From positions 34,576-98,575 of the forward strand of contig JABLUY010000140.1 in NCBI GenBank assembly GCA_013306675.1: a DNA stretch of 64,000 bases, written 5' to 3'. The notes under the pieces are model-generated. The model was not told where the DNA came from, did not search any database, and was given only the letters and a program-made list of their open reading frames with translations. The DNA comes from Thraustochytrium sp. TN22. Lineage: Eukaryota > Sar > Bigyra > Thraustochytrida > Thraustochytriidae. Below, one piece after another: positions 36,073 through 45,627 of this stretch. Position numbers and translations under genes: made by a program. Position 1 is the stretch's first letter. Each line of letters opens with the position of its first letter.

Positions 36073-38142
36073 ATGGCGCCGCCGTCGGTGTTTCGCAAGA
36101 AGCTGAAGAAGGTGCAGGAGATGCGCACGGACACGCCGGCGATGCTGGAGGCGCTGGACGCGCTGGCGACCTTCTTCCCGCGCGAGAACACGCTGGAGGC
36201 GCGGCGCAACCTGCGCGCGGACCTGGAGAACCGCGGGCTGGACCTCGTGGAGAAGTTCGTGGCGGAGTTCGAGCCCATCCAGGCGAGCATCGACGCGCTG
36301 GGGCGCAACGTGGAGGAGATCCACGTGGTGTGCGACGACCTGGTGACGCGGCTGGAGCAGTGCTCGGGGGAGACGCAGCGCTTCAACGAGCTGACGCGAG
36401 AGCTGACGGCCAAGCGCAGCGACGCGGTGGAGCGCGCCAAGGTCATGGACAACTTTCTGCGACGCTTCAAGCTGACGGACGCGCAGCTCGTGGCGCTGCG
36501 GCAGGGCCCGCAGGGCGCGGATAACGGCGCGCTCTTCTTCAGCGCGCTCGAGGACGTGCAGCGCATCCGCGCCGAGTGCCAGTCGCTCATCAGCTCGCAG
36601 TTCCAGAGCGCCGGCCTGGAGCTCTTCGACGCCATGGCGGCCTTCCAGGAGCAGGCGTACGAGCAGCTCTTCGGCTGGGTGCAGAGCCAGTGCGTGGAGC
36701 TGGATGCGGACTTTCCGGACCCGTCCGAGGCGCTCAAGCGCGGCATTGCCACGCTCGCGGAGGCGCCGGCTTACTACGAGCACGCGCGGGACTGCATCGC
36801 TGAGAGCCGCGCGACGGCCATCTCGCGCCGCTTCGCTGCGGCGCTCACGCAGGGTGGTGCTGGCGGGGCGGCGCGGCCTATTGAGCTGCACGCGCACGAC
36901 CCGCTGCGCTACGTGGGAGACATGCTCGCCTGGGTGCACCAGGCCATGGCCATCGAGCGCCGCCTGGTCTTTGCGCTCTTCCCTCTCGAGCGCGCGCCCG
37001 AGGCGCCACCCACGCTGGGCGACATGGAGAAGGCTGTGCAGGGTTCCACCGACGCCACAACGACAGACGACATCGAGGCCGCCACGGAAGCTGTGGCTGC
37101 TGCCGCGGGGGCGGCCGCGTCGGCGTCGGCGTCGCCCAAGGCAGGCACGCCCAAGACGCCGCTGGAGCGCAACATCGAGACGCTCGACGCCATCTTCCAG
37201 GGCGTGGCCGGCCCGCTGGGCGGCCGCGTGCGCCAGGTGCTGGCCTCGGAGCCGCCGCTGCTCGCGCTTTTCAAGCTCGGCAACCTGCTCGAGTTCTACC
37301 AAGGCACACTGGAGAACGTGCTGGGGAGCGAGGCGGCGCTGGCCGTGCAGACGCTGGCAGCCCTTCGCGGCGCGGCGCAGGATTCCTTCTTCGCCGCGGT
37401 CCGCTCGCAGTGCGACAAGCTCCTCGCCTCGCCGCCCGCCTACCCGCGCGACCTCTCCGTTGCGCTCGAGGTGAGCGAGCTCATTCGGCGCCTTGGCGAC
37501 ATCCTCGCGGTCCAGGACGATGCGCTCACCACCGTGGCCGTGGCCAGCCAGGCGCCCGAAGAGCGCGAGCGCCGCTTCGCGCCCGTTCTCGACGCCTTCA
37601 TCGAGCCGCTCATGCAAGCCTGCCGCTCCAGCGCGTCGGGGCTCGACCGCGCCGACGCCGCCGTCTACATCATCAACAACCTCGTTGCCATTCAGGGCAG
37701 TCTCACCCGCTACGACTTCACCGTCTCCTGGGTGCAGCGCCTCACCGCGGAGATCGGCGACTGGACCGACCTGCTCGTCCGTGAGCAGGCCGACGCCATT
37801 TTGCGCCGCAGCGGCATGGCCGACAAGATTGAGCTCATCGAGCGCGCCGACCCCTCGCGCCCGCTCGCGCAGCAGCCCGGCATGGACCTCGACTCCCTCA
37901 AAGAGGTCCTGGACGGTTTCTACAAGTCGCTCTTCTCGCTCGTCATGCCGGAGTTCGACCGCCTCGCCAGCCCGCGCCTCCGCGCATCGGCGCGCAACGC
38001 CACTGCCGGCGCCATTGCCGTCGCCTACGACAAGTTCCACGCCGCCCTGCTTGACTCTGCGCGCAGCGGCTTCCAGCCTGCGCAGCTCGCCAACGTCCTC
38101 TTGCACGACCCGCAGCGCGTGCGCCAGCTCCTTGATGCCTAA
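36073..38142 (+). CDS. COG6: conserved oligomeric Golgi complex subunit 6
   Basis: 689 residues from MAPPSVFRKKLKKVQ. It matches COG6 along its length: ALDALATFFPRENTLEARRN and LRADLENRGLDLVEKFVAEF (N-terminal helical bundle), NFLRRFKLTDAQLVALRQGP, QSAGLELFDAMAAFQEQAY, EQLFGWVQSQCVELDADFPD, and the strongly conserved core RPIELHAHDPLRYVGDMLAW with VHQAMAIE. An Ala/Ser/Thr-rich insertion (about 335-360) splits the middle of the protein. COG6 is in lobe B of the COG tether, which acts in retrograde vesicle traffic at the Golgi and keeps glycosyltransferases in place. This suits the Golgi-type fucosyltransferase in the same window, without implying linkage. The protein looks complete. Confidence 0.94.
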   Translation: MAPPSVFRKKLKKVQEMRTDTPAMLEALDALATFFPRENTLEARRNLRADLENRGLDLVEKFVAEFEPIQASIDALGRNVEEIHVVCDDLVTRLEQCSGETQRFNELTRELTAKRSDAVERAKVMDNFLRRFKLTDAQLVALRQGPQGADNGALFFSALEDVQRIRAECQSLISSQFQSAGLELFDAMAAFQEQAYEQLFGWVQSQCVELDADFPDPSEALKRGIATLAEAPAYYEHARDCIAESRATAISRRFAAALTQGGAGGAARPIELHAHDPLRYVGDMLAWVHQAMAIERRLVFALFPLERAPEAPPTLGDMEKAVQGSTDATTTDDIEAATEAVAAAAGAAASASASPKAGTPKTPLERNIETLDAIFQGVAGPLGGRVRQVLASEPPLLALFKLGNLLEFYQGTLENVLGSEAALAVQTLAALRGAAQDSFFAAVRSQCDKLLASPPAYPRDLSVALEVSELIRRLGDILAVQDDALTTVAVASQAPEERERRFAPVLDAFIEPLMQACRSSASGLDRADAAVYIINNLVAIQGSLTRYDFTVSWVQRLTAEIGDWTDLLVREQADAILRRSGMADKIELIERADPSRPLAQQPGMDLDSLKEVLDGFYKSLFSLVMPEFDRLASPRLRASARNATAGAIAVAYDKFHAALLDSARSGFQPAQLANVLLHDPQRVRQLLDA

Positions 38143-38646
38143 CAGTGGTAGTAAAGACTCTGCGTGGTAGGCCTAGCCTGAGTGAAGGAAAGGAATCAGT
38201 GAAGGAAAGGAGTCACCTTTGGCTTGGTGGTGTACCACCTGGCACCACGAACAACATTCGTACCCCCGCCCCGGCCTGCAGAGCGAGCAAGACAGACAAG
38301 GCGACGCTGTCCTCTGGCGCGGACCTGCCTGCCTCGCTCTCATCCTCCTCGCACCAGAGGCGAGGTGGTGAGCTTGACAACAAATCATCGCCTGCTCGAG
38401 CATGTCGTGGTGCACGTGGCCCGCCCCCCTTCGGCCGCGCGCATTGCCATGGCACGGCAAGCTCGTTGCCTGTGACGGGACGGAGCTGCTCGCTGACGCT
38501 GCTCCGCTCTGGCTGGCCTGGCACCACCACTGGCACGGCGCGGCACTGCACTGCACCCTGACGCCACCAGAACCCGAGCGCAGCGCGGAGCGGCGCAGCG
38601 CAGCCAGCGGGGCAGGGCAGGGCAGGGCAGGGCAGGGGCCGACAGC
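38143..38646. promoter_or_regulatory. gap with G-quadruplex motif just before a start codon
   Basis: Between COG6 and the PANTS-like gene, both on plus. At 38609-38638 six G-tracts of three or four are separated by CA, ending 8 bases before the ATG at 38647. This is a near-ideal G-quadruplex motif on the coding strand, so it would be in the 5' leader RNA. No gene is seen. Confidence 0.7.
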
Positions 38647-39221
38647 ATGGCGGAGCGAGAGGAGCCGCAGGCCAGCAAGGCCGCGCAGGCCGCGCAGGAG
38701 GCCGAGCTGGCCAAGGCGGCAGAGCTGGGCGTGGCCACCAACTGCGTGGCGCACCTGGACGCGCTCATGTTCTGCTACAGCCCGGCCAACCAGGTAGGTT
38801 TGCGGTCGCGGGTCGAGGCGGCGGAGCGCGGCACGGCACTGCGCGGCGGCAAAACGCCGCGCTGCGTCGCGTGGCTCTGGGAGTCCGGACCAAGCGGACT
38901 TGATGGCTGACAGAGGAGGCGCGCGCGCAGGTGTCCACGTACTACCAGCGCGGCACGGTGGACGACTGCCAGAAGATGCAGAGCAACCTGTTCAAGTGCC
39001 TCAAGGTGAAGATGAACCGCAGTTTGGCGGAGAAAGAGGAGATCTTGCGCGAGATCACGGCCAGCGAGGCCTTCTCGCCGACCGCAAGCGTGTGGGAGTT
39101 CCGCGACGACCCAGCCGCCTCGTGGATGCCGGCGACGGCCGCCGCCAAGGCCAAGGCAGCGAGCGAGGCAGCCGCACAAGCCGCTGTATCAACAGCAGGC
39201 GCCGCATCGCAGACCGCTTGA
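38647..39221 (+). CDS. PANTS-like / DUF3128 small protein, two exons
   Basis: Exons 38647-38793 and 38931-39221 encode 145 residues. The 137-base intron (gtaggt...gcgcag) is in phase 0, joining YSPANQ to VSTYYQRGTVDDC. The N-terminus is a charged Ala/Glu helix. The core is a four-cysteine module: C-x(9)-C in NCVAHLDALMFC and C-x(8)-C in CQKMQSNLFKC, preceded by YYQRGTVDD, then KVKMNRSLAEKEEI and SVWEFRDDPAASWMP. This matches the DUF3128/PANTS family (human C22orf39), with YY.HG....C and W.....PP.W at the same places. The twin-Cys pattern is reminiscent of CHCH proteins of the mitochondrial intermembrane space, although the spacing here is CX8-9C. Biochemical function is unknown. Confidence 0.85.
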
Positions 39222-39555
39222 GAAGGAACCTGATTCCGCAGTCGTCGTAGGCGACGAGGAGTCCACCCCGATGGACGTGGCCTTGGGTCGCCACGTGCGT
39301 CGCGAATGAACGTAAGCTAGGGAAAGCAATCTTTGACAGGGACGGATGCAGGCTGTGGTCGGAGTCTGCACTACATCATATTCTAAAACACACAGAGTGT
39401 GCCACCCAAAGAGAAGACTCGTTCCCCCGTGCATCGAGGCAGCAAAATAGGTCGGAGAGAGAGACAGACAGAAAGACAACACACAGAGAGAGAGAGAGAG
39501 AGAGAGAGGGAAGGAGGGAGAGGAGAGCGGGAGCCCTTTACGATGGGTTCGTCCA
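39222..39555. repeat. convergent gap with (AG)n tract
   Basis: Tail-to-tail spacer between the PANTS-like and K+ channel genes. A (GA)n run of about 13 units lies at about 39485-39511 with further G/A-rich sequence to 39532. Confidence 0.8.
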
Positions 39556-42500
39556 TCATTGCGCCGGCTCAAGACGTTGCATCATGGCGCGCAGCTCGCG
39601 CGAGAGACCTGAGAGCTCCGCCTGAACCTCGGCTTGCAGCGAGGTGAGGGCAGTGCGGAGATGCGAGCCGTCGCCGACGGCGTCGTCATCCTCTAGAGCG
39701 AAGGAGGAACCTTGGCGCGCCTTTTGAGCAGTGAAGAGAACCGAAGCGTTGTTCGGCACGACCGTTGGCCTTCGCAAAATCTCGCTGGCGGAAGGCACGG
39801 AGGCAACCGCGGCCTCCGTGGCATCGTCGTCGGCCGGCAAGGGCACGCCGTCGGTGCGCGAGCGCTGCGTGAGGCGCGAGGGCGGTGGGCTGAGGGCGAG
39901 CACAAAGACCGTGTCGATGGCGAGGAGGTCCATGTCCTTGGACGGGTTGGTAACGACATAAGGCATGGTGTTGCCGCGGGCCTCGTGCACGCCACGGCGC
40001 AGGCCAATGGGCAAGATGTCGACCGCCATGAGGTCGGTGACGAGGTCTGCATAGGTCTTCCCGTCGAGGTAGTCCGGAAGTGGGATCATGTGCAGCTCGC
40101 TGCTGCGCGCCTTGCCGTCGGCGCGCAGGCCGCTGGCTCGCATCCAGTGCGCCGCGACCTCGTCGCTCTGGCCGACGACCAGCTGGTACAGAATGTCAAT
40201 GAGCTTGGGGTTGTAGTAGGACTGGCCGGCGAGCGTGTCGAGCACCGAGGACGTGTACACACTGCCAGCCGCAAAGGGCGGCACATAGATGTAGCGGTCG
40301 GAGGCCTTGATGCCACAGGCCCGCAGCTTGTCCTCGTCCGCGATGTAGGAGATGTTGGATTGTGCGGCGAGCTCGATGGTGACCTTGAGGCCTGGGCATT
40401 CCTTCTGAAGGATGGAGTAAGCAAAGATGGTGTCGGCATCGACCAGAGCCTCGCTGGCGAGGTGCGCGAGTTCGCTGACCTTGGCGAAAATGACGGCGCG
40501 CGACGCGAGGCGCAGCGCCGCGCGGTTGAGGTCGTGCATGTCCAGCGGCGATCCCTGCATGAAGTAAACCTCCTCAAAGCGGGAGAGCGCCTGCCACTCC
40601 GGCGGCGATGGCACGCGCGAGTGCACGATGATGATGGGGACCACCTCACCGAGCTTGCGATTGCGCAGCGGCAGGACAAAGTTGAAGAGGTGCGCGACGT
40701 CGCCAAAGACGACGACGTGCTCGCTGAGGCCGTCGGGGAAGCTCTCCGCGACTGAGGAGAGCTGCCGCTCCGCGAGAGAGGCGGGCTCCTCCACGACGTA
40801 GAGCGTCTTTTTCATGGTGTCGCCACGGACGCTGCCGCGCTGCATGGCGAGATCGGCGCGAGTCTGCGTCCAAAGCTGCGAGGAGGAGTGCATGCTGGTG
40901 CGCGAGGCCATACGTGAAGTGTTCTCATCGAGCGACTCGAGCTCGCCATCGACCTTGCTATCTGAAACCGGTCCGTCGCTGTCGGCGAAGTCGACGGCCT
41001 GGTGTGCGCTCTTGCTGCCGAGCACGCGCGAGAGCCGCGAGAGGTTGGATAACTGCAGGTTCTTGTACGAGCCGGCGCTGCCGGTGCGGCTGACGAGGCG
41101 GAAGCGCGAGCTCCCGCCCTGGCGCTCGGTCTCCTGACGCGTGACGGTCTGAAAGACCCTGTCGCGAATGCCGTCGGTGACCTTGTCGACGGCGCTCACC
41201 ACAAGCGCCTCTTCAAGGTCACCGGCCAGGACAATTGCGAAGATGGCGAGCTCCGGGGCAGCGCGCGGCACGACAAAGGCACCCGGGTTCAGCAAGACCT
41301 GCGAGCCAGCGCGCACGTGGGAGAGCTCCAGCGCGAAGACCAGCACTCCGGTCTCCATGTAGACCTCCTGCACCATGTGGACAAAGGGAAGGCCCTGAAG
41401 CGACTCGGACAATGGGATGCGGTACATCTCGTAGCCGACGCCCTCGGCGTACTCGTGCATCCACTGGGCCTCTCGGCTCGAGAGCGAGACCTCCTCGCTG
41501 GAGGCGACGAGGTTGTTGATCATGGTGGTGAGCCCCGGCACGAGGCAGTTCTTGGCCAGGATGTTGTTCTTGATCTCGTCGATGCAGATGAGCTGGTTCT
41601 GGCACAGATCTGCGCGACCGGCCTGGCGGCGCGAGGACTCGAAGAGGCGGCGGCTCTCGCTCTGCAGCAGCTGAATACACAGGCCCGGGCGGCGCTGGCG
41701 CTGGCGCGACTTGCCCACCAGGCGGCCAGCCTCGGCGTGGTCCGCCCCGGACAACCGCTTCTGCAGGTAGCGCTGCACGGAGAGCGCGCGCAGGATGCAG
41801 CTGGCGTCGTCGTGCTGCGGCGTCGTGGAGAATTTGTTGGTGAGGAGATATACCGACTCGGCGTGTTCCGTGGCGGCGCGGCTCAGGTCGCGGTCTGTCA
41901 TAACATTACCGTCCAAGTAGGTGATGACGTAAGCGAAGCGCGGGTCGCTGAGCAGCGAGCGAATCTCGGGTGACGGCAGGCCCTCGCCAATGATGACGGC
42001 CGCCTGGTTTGTGTTGCCGTGGTCTGGGTGGAAGAACTCGCGAAAAAAATCCAGGATGGCGCGCCCCTGCACGTCTCCCGAGACGACAATGTGCGAGGTC
42101 TGACCCTTGTGGTTGAAGGACTGCCGCGCGTACACGGAGGTCATGCCCATGAGCGCCACGAGCTTGTTGGTCTGGCGCGGCACGAGGATGAGCGTCGTGC
42201 ACATCATGCCCATGATGACGGCGCGCCCCAGCATGGTGCGTGGCGCCAGGTCGCCATAGCCAACCGTCGTGATGGTCGTCACGATCAGGTAGATGACGTC
42301 GAAGAAGGTCATGCGCACCGCGTACGTGTTCTCCACCGGCCACAGCGCCTTGGTGTACTCGACCAGGTGCATCACGCCCGAGGCGAAGAAGATGAGGTAG
42401 ATGACCGAGAGCATCATCGAGTAGACCTGACGCAGAATCTCAGACTCCACGAACGCCAGCAGCCGGCTCATGCGCACGAGCCTGAAGATGCGCACCACGC

Positions 42501-43119
42501 GCAGCAGGCTCACACCCGACAAGAGCGTCACCTGCACTTGCAGCGCATCAGGGTTGTACTCGCCCTGCTGCGAGAGGTAGAGCGCTAGAAAGCCTGGCAC
42601 AATGGTGGCGAGCTCCACAACGCCCTGCAGACTCATGAAAAAGGACAGCGGCTTGTGTGCCGCAAAGAGGTGGAGCAAATAGTCCAGCAAGAAGAAGGAG
42701 CAGATGCATAGCTCGACGCTAATGAAGGACTGCAGCAGCGCGGCTCGTGATTCTGACGCCGGTCGCAGCCACACGTACGTCTCAAACACGTAGACGCCGC
42801 ACGCGAGCAGCGAGAGCAGCGCGTTCACCACGTCCAGCATCATGCCGAAGCGCGAAGTTGCCAGCGTGTACTCGACGCGCTCGCGCAGCGTCATCACGGA
42901 CGCCGACGTCTCCTGCACCTGCTCACGGAACTTGCGCAGTTCCTCCTCGTCGACGACGTCGGCCTTGCTCGGACTCTTCACGAAGGTATCATCCATTTCG
43001 CGCTCCTCATCATCGTCGTCATCTTCTCCCTCACGAGGCACTGCGGCCTCCGCTGTCTTGTACTCGAGCGCCGGGTCCACCTTGGTGAAGCGCCGCGCAG
43101 CTTTCCCCAGCCAGGTCAT
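39556..43119 (-). CDS. BK/Slo-like potassium channel with two RCK domains
   Basis: 1187 residues from MTWLGKAARRFTK; the open frame extends further upstream without similarity. An acidic N-terminus is followed by S1-S6 (about 85-325). The S4 (SLLRVVRIFRLVRMSRLLAF) has Arg at every third position, so a voltage sensor is present. The pore has TTITTVGYGDLAPR with the K+ filter TVGYGD at 285-290. The cytosolic part contains RCK1 (from HIVVSGDVQGRAILDFF; NQLICIDEIKNNILAKNC resembles the Slo S7-S8 region) and RCK2 (from HVVVFGDVAHLFNFVLPLRN, about 795). The order and LPLR motif are those of Slo1/BK channels, which in animals are opened by Ca2+ and voltage. No run of Asp like the mammalian calcium bowl is obvious, so the ligand is uncertain. 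It sits in the plasma membrane or an organelle. Confidence 0.92.
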   Translation of the reverse strand: MTWLGKAARRFTKVDPALEYKTAEAAVPREGEDDDDDEEREMDDTFVKSPSKADVVDEEELRKFREQVQETSASVMTLRERVEYTLATSRFGMMLDVVNALLSLLACGVYVFETYVWLRPASESRAALLQSFISVELCICSFFLLDYLLHLFAAHKPLSFFMSLQGVVELATIVPGFLALYLSQQGEYNPDALQVQVTLLSGVSLLRVVRIFRLVRMSRLLAFVESEILRQVYSMMLSVIYLIFFASGVMHLVEYTKALWPVENTYAVRMTFFDVIYLIVTTITTVGYGDLAPRTMLGRAVIMGMMCTTLILVPRQTNKLVALMGMTSVYARQSFNHKGQTSHIVVSGDVQGRAILDFFREFFHPDHGNTNQAAVIIGEGLPSPEIRSLLSDPRFAYVITYLDGNVMTDRDLSRAATEHAESVYLLTNKFSTTPQHDDASCILRALSVQRYLQKRLSGADHAEAGRLVGKSRQRQRRPGLCIQLLQSESRRLFESSRRQAGRADLCQNQLICIDEIKNNILAKNCLVPGLTTMINNLVASSEEVSLSSREAQWMHEYAEGVGYEMYRIPLSESLQGLPFVHMVQEVYMETGVLVFALELSHVRAGSQVLLNPGAFVVPRAAPELAIFAIVLAGDLEEALVVSAVDKVTDGIRDRVFQTVTRQETERQGGSSRFRLVSRTGSAGSYKNLQLSNLSRLSRVLGSKSAHQAVDFADSDGPVSDSKVDGELESLDENTSRMASRTSMHSSSQLWTQTRADLAMQRGSVRGDTMKKTLYVVEEPASLAERQLSSVAESFPDGLSEHVVVFGDVAHLFNFVLPLRNRKLGEVVPIIIVHSRVPSPPEWQALSRFEEVYFMQGSPLDMHDLNRAALRLASRAVIFAKVSELAHLASEALVDADTIFAYSILQKECPGLKVTIELAAQSNISYIADEDKLRACGIKASDRYIYVPPFAAGSVYTSSVLDTLAGQSYYNPKLIDILYQLVVGQSDEVAAHWMRASGLRADGKARSSELHMIPLPDYLDGKTYADLVTDLMAVDILPIGLRRGVHEARGNTMPYVVTNPSKDMDLLAIDTVFVLALSPPPSRLTQRSRTDGVPLPADDDATEAAVASVPSASEILRRPTVVPNNASVLFTAQKARQGSSFALEDDDAVGDGSHLRTALTSLQAEVQAELSGLSRELRAMMQRLEPAQ

Positions 43120-44228
43120 CCTCGCTCGCCTGCGCACGCACGCGTGCGCGAGCTCGCGGCTGCGCGCGCGAGCTCGCCTGTGCACGCGTCGTGACCGACT
43201 GCGAACTCGTCTAAGGCTTGCAGTGCGCCGCCGCCGCCGACGCACAACGCCGCGTGCTGGTGCAGTGACCCTGGTGGGTGAGGGAATGAGCGGATCACTT
43301 GCGCACAGACTGCGAGCTGCGAAGTGCGAACGACTCGTGGCCGTGCCAGCGGCGTGACAGCCACACTGGCAGGCCAACAAAGCGCGCAATAATGAGGCAA
43401 CGCTCTTGGTTCCCACTCGAAGCTGGAAGCTCCTGCGCGCCGCGCGCGCTCTTGCGGTCAGAGTGGAAGTCTGCCAGTCTGTGGTTTTCCCTGCATTCTT
43501 TTTTTTATTCTTGCAGTCTTCCGTCAAGTCGCAGGAAACCTGGAAATCCGAAAGAGGCGTTGAACGGCCAGCTGACGACGCTGCCCCGCGGGCCGTAACG
43601 TAGCCTAGGCCTAGTGGCGGCTCGGCGCAATGATATGATTTCACACGCACACTCTCGCATGCACACGCCACCGATCGCGATCGAGCGAATGAATCTGACA
43701 CGATAAATGGGGCTGACTGTGAGGATGAGTGACATGAGTCGGATGAGTGATGTCCCGGTGGACCAGCTCCAACTCGGACAGGCGTGTGTGAAAAGAGAAA
43801 AACGCCCAAGATGAGGAAGAGGGGGGGGGGTCCGGTGGTTCGCAGACTTCGCGGACCGGCCAGCGGCGCGGACCGTGTAAGTTGTTCGACCGCAAAGAGC
43901 CACAAGCGTCGCACACGCTCTGCGAGAGCGCAAAGGCCAAATAGTTAACTTAGTGCTGCTGCATTCATTCAAGGGCCGCCACAAGGCTTGGGAACGCGGT
44001 GCCCACCCGCAGGTGGCCACAGGTGCCGTGTGCAGCCGCACGCGAGGCTTTTGACTCGAACCGGAGGCGAAGTTGGACTCACGTGGCCCAATGGGACTCC
44101 GCGCTGCCGGGCGGCAGCGCCATGGGTGACCGGCAGCAAACAGTTCTAAGCCCCCGAGCAGCCAGGCGCGAGCGAATCGAGCGAGCGCGTGGGCGTGGGC
44201 GTGAGGTGGCAGCACCAGCTGAGCGAGC
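43120..44228. promoter_or_regulatory. spacer between K+ channel (-) and p25-alpha-like (+)
   Basis: 1.1 kb divergent spacer. It contains a run of G (about 43822-43830) and several AT-richer stretches near 43500 and 43620-43710. Open frames crossing it on minus are extensions of the channel frame without similarity. No gene is seen. Confidence 0.5.
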
Positions 44229-45383
44229 ATGGCGACGATGTGCGATAGCGCAGGAGAAGAAGCGGAAGCGAAGCGAGGCGACGACAACTTCGACTGGGAA
44301 ACTGCGCACTTGCAGCTGTGGCGCACGTTCACTAAATATGCGCTGCAGGGCGATGCGCTCCAGCCGAACCGAATGTGCGCGTACGAGTTCACCAAGTTTG
44401 CGCAAGATTGCGGCGTGTTGCATGAGAATAAGATGCGCAAACAAGTGAGCACCGCGGAGCTGAGCGTGCTGGTGGCCGCAGAAACCTCTCGGCAGATGAC
44501 CTCGCGACGTGGCCGGCGGCTCAGCTTTCAAGCCTTTCTCAACGTAGTGCTCAAGGTCGCGCAGCGACTCTATGGCGATGACAAGAGCATGGCGCCCGAG
44601 GCTGCGCTGCAGCGCTTTGTGGAGCGCGAGCTGCCGCGTGCGCGTGCCCGAGAGCCGCCCAGTGTGACCGCGAACCTTGAGGAGGAGGGCGTGCAGGAGC
44701 TTCTTGCGCGCTTCGAGCCGGCGCTGCTACAGATCTTCACATTCTATTCGTCGGTCGCCGCCGCGCGGCCGGCCACGGCCAAGGGCTCCGCATCCTCGTG
44801 CAATGGCGGCGGGAAGAGCGTGAGCTCGCGAGGCTCGAGCTGGCGCGAGCAGTGGCACGGGTCCGTCTCCTCGGTGGGCATGGTGAACCGAATGAAGGAA
44901 GAGGTGACGTACGACGCGTTCCTGGAGCTTGCCAAGGATTTTGGGCTTGGTAGCTCCGCGCTGCTCTCGCTGCAGACGCTAGGCGAGGCGTTTCTGGCAT
45001 CTATTGACCACCAGGCCTTCCACGATGACGTGCCGACGATGCGCTTTGAGGAGTTCAAAGAGGCGCTTATGCGCTGTGCTCTGGCCATGGGCGAGTTTGC
45101 TCACGCGGGAGCTACGACACAGGACAAGCTGAAGCACCTCCTGCTGGTCATGTGGAAGGCCATGACCAAGCGCAACCAGCTCATCGCCGCAATCGAGGCG
45201 CACCGTGCCCGCACCACGTACGCGGCGGACCTTTACGCAGGCGTGATGCTCTTCAACACGCGTTTCACGGAGCTCTGGGGGCGCGATGGCCATCGTGACT
45301 ACCTCAAGCCGCTCCCGACGCCCCCTACGGACGCCTTTGATCTCGTGCAAGAGCTGCGCGCGCAGCGCTGCCCCGCGACCTAA
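44229..45383 (+). CDS. p25-alpha (TPPP)-like domain protein
   Basis: 384 residues from MATMCDSAGEE. The N-terminal third (about 25-115) fits the p25-alpha pattern of TPPP: LWRTFTKYALQGD, MCAYEFTKFAQDCGVL, VSTAELSVLVAAE, RRLSFQAFLNVVLKVAQR. Thus LW..F.kyA..GD, the f.KF..DC core and the F..FL..l...a end are present. The remainder is helical, with a Ser/Gly-rich insertion (about 178-215) and a second segment, VTYDAFLELAKDFGL plus MRFEEFKEALMRCALA, that resembles a degenerate repeat of the same fold. TPPP-family proteins bind and bundle microtubules, and many protist members are ciliary. The assignment to microtubules is inference. No TPPP C-terminal rossmann-like motif is seen. Confidence 0.65.
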   Translation: MATMCDSAGEEAEAKRGDDNFDWETAHLQLWRTFTKYALQGDALQPNRMCAYEFTKFAQDCGVLHENKMRKQVSTAELSVLVAAETSRQMTSRRGRRLSFQAFLNVVLKVAQRLYGDDKSMAPEAALQRFVERELPRARAREPPSVTANLEEEGVQELLARFEPALLQIFTFYSSVAAARPATAKGSASSCNGGGKSVSSRGSSWREQWHGSVSSVGMVNRMKEEVTYDAFLELAKDFGLGSSALLSLQTLGEAFLASIDHQAFHDDVPTMRFEEFKEALMRCALAMGEFAHAGATTQDKLKHLLLVMWKAMTKRNQLIAAIEAHRARTTYAADLYAGVMLFNTRFTELWGRDGHRDYLKPLPTPPTDAFDLVQELRAQRCPAT

Positions 45384-45627
45384 TGCGGCTGCAAGTCGGC
45401 GACGCCGCTCCAGCTCGCTAGCTAGCTAGCTAGCTCTACTAGAGGCAGGGTGCCAAGCGGCGTGTGTGTTTGGCCGGCCGTTTGGCGGTGGCGGCGTCGG
45501 TGGCGCGCCGCAGCTGAGCGGCCACAATCACACTCTTATTGATTGCCAGTCCGGGTCATCAAAACAGAAAACAAACATTGTCATCATGATCAGCAGCCTG
45601 GAAGCTAGGTTTCCACGGTTTCCACGC

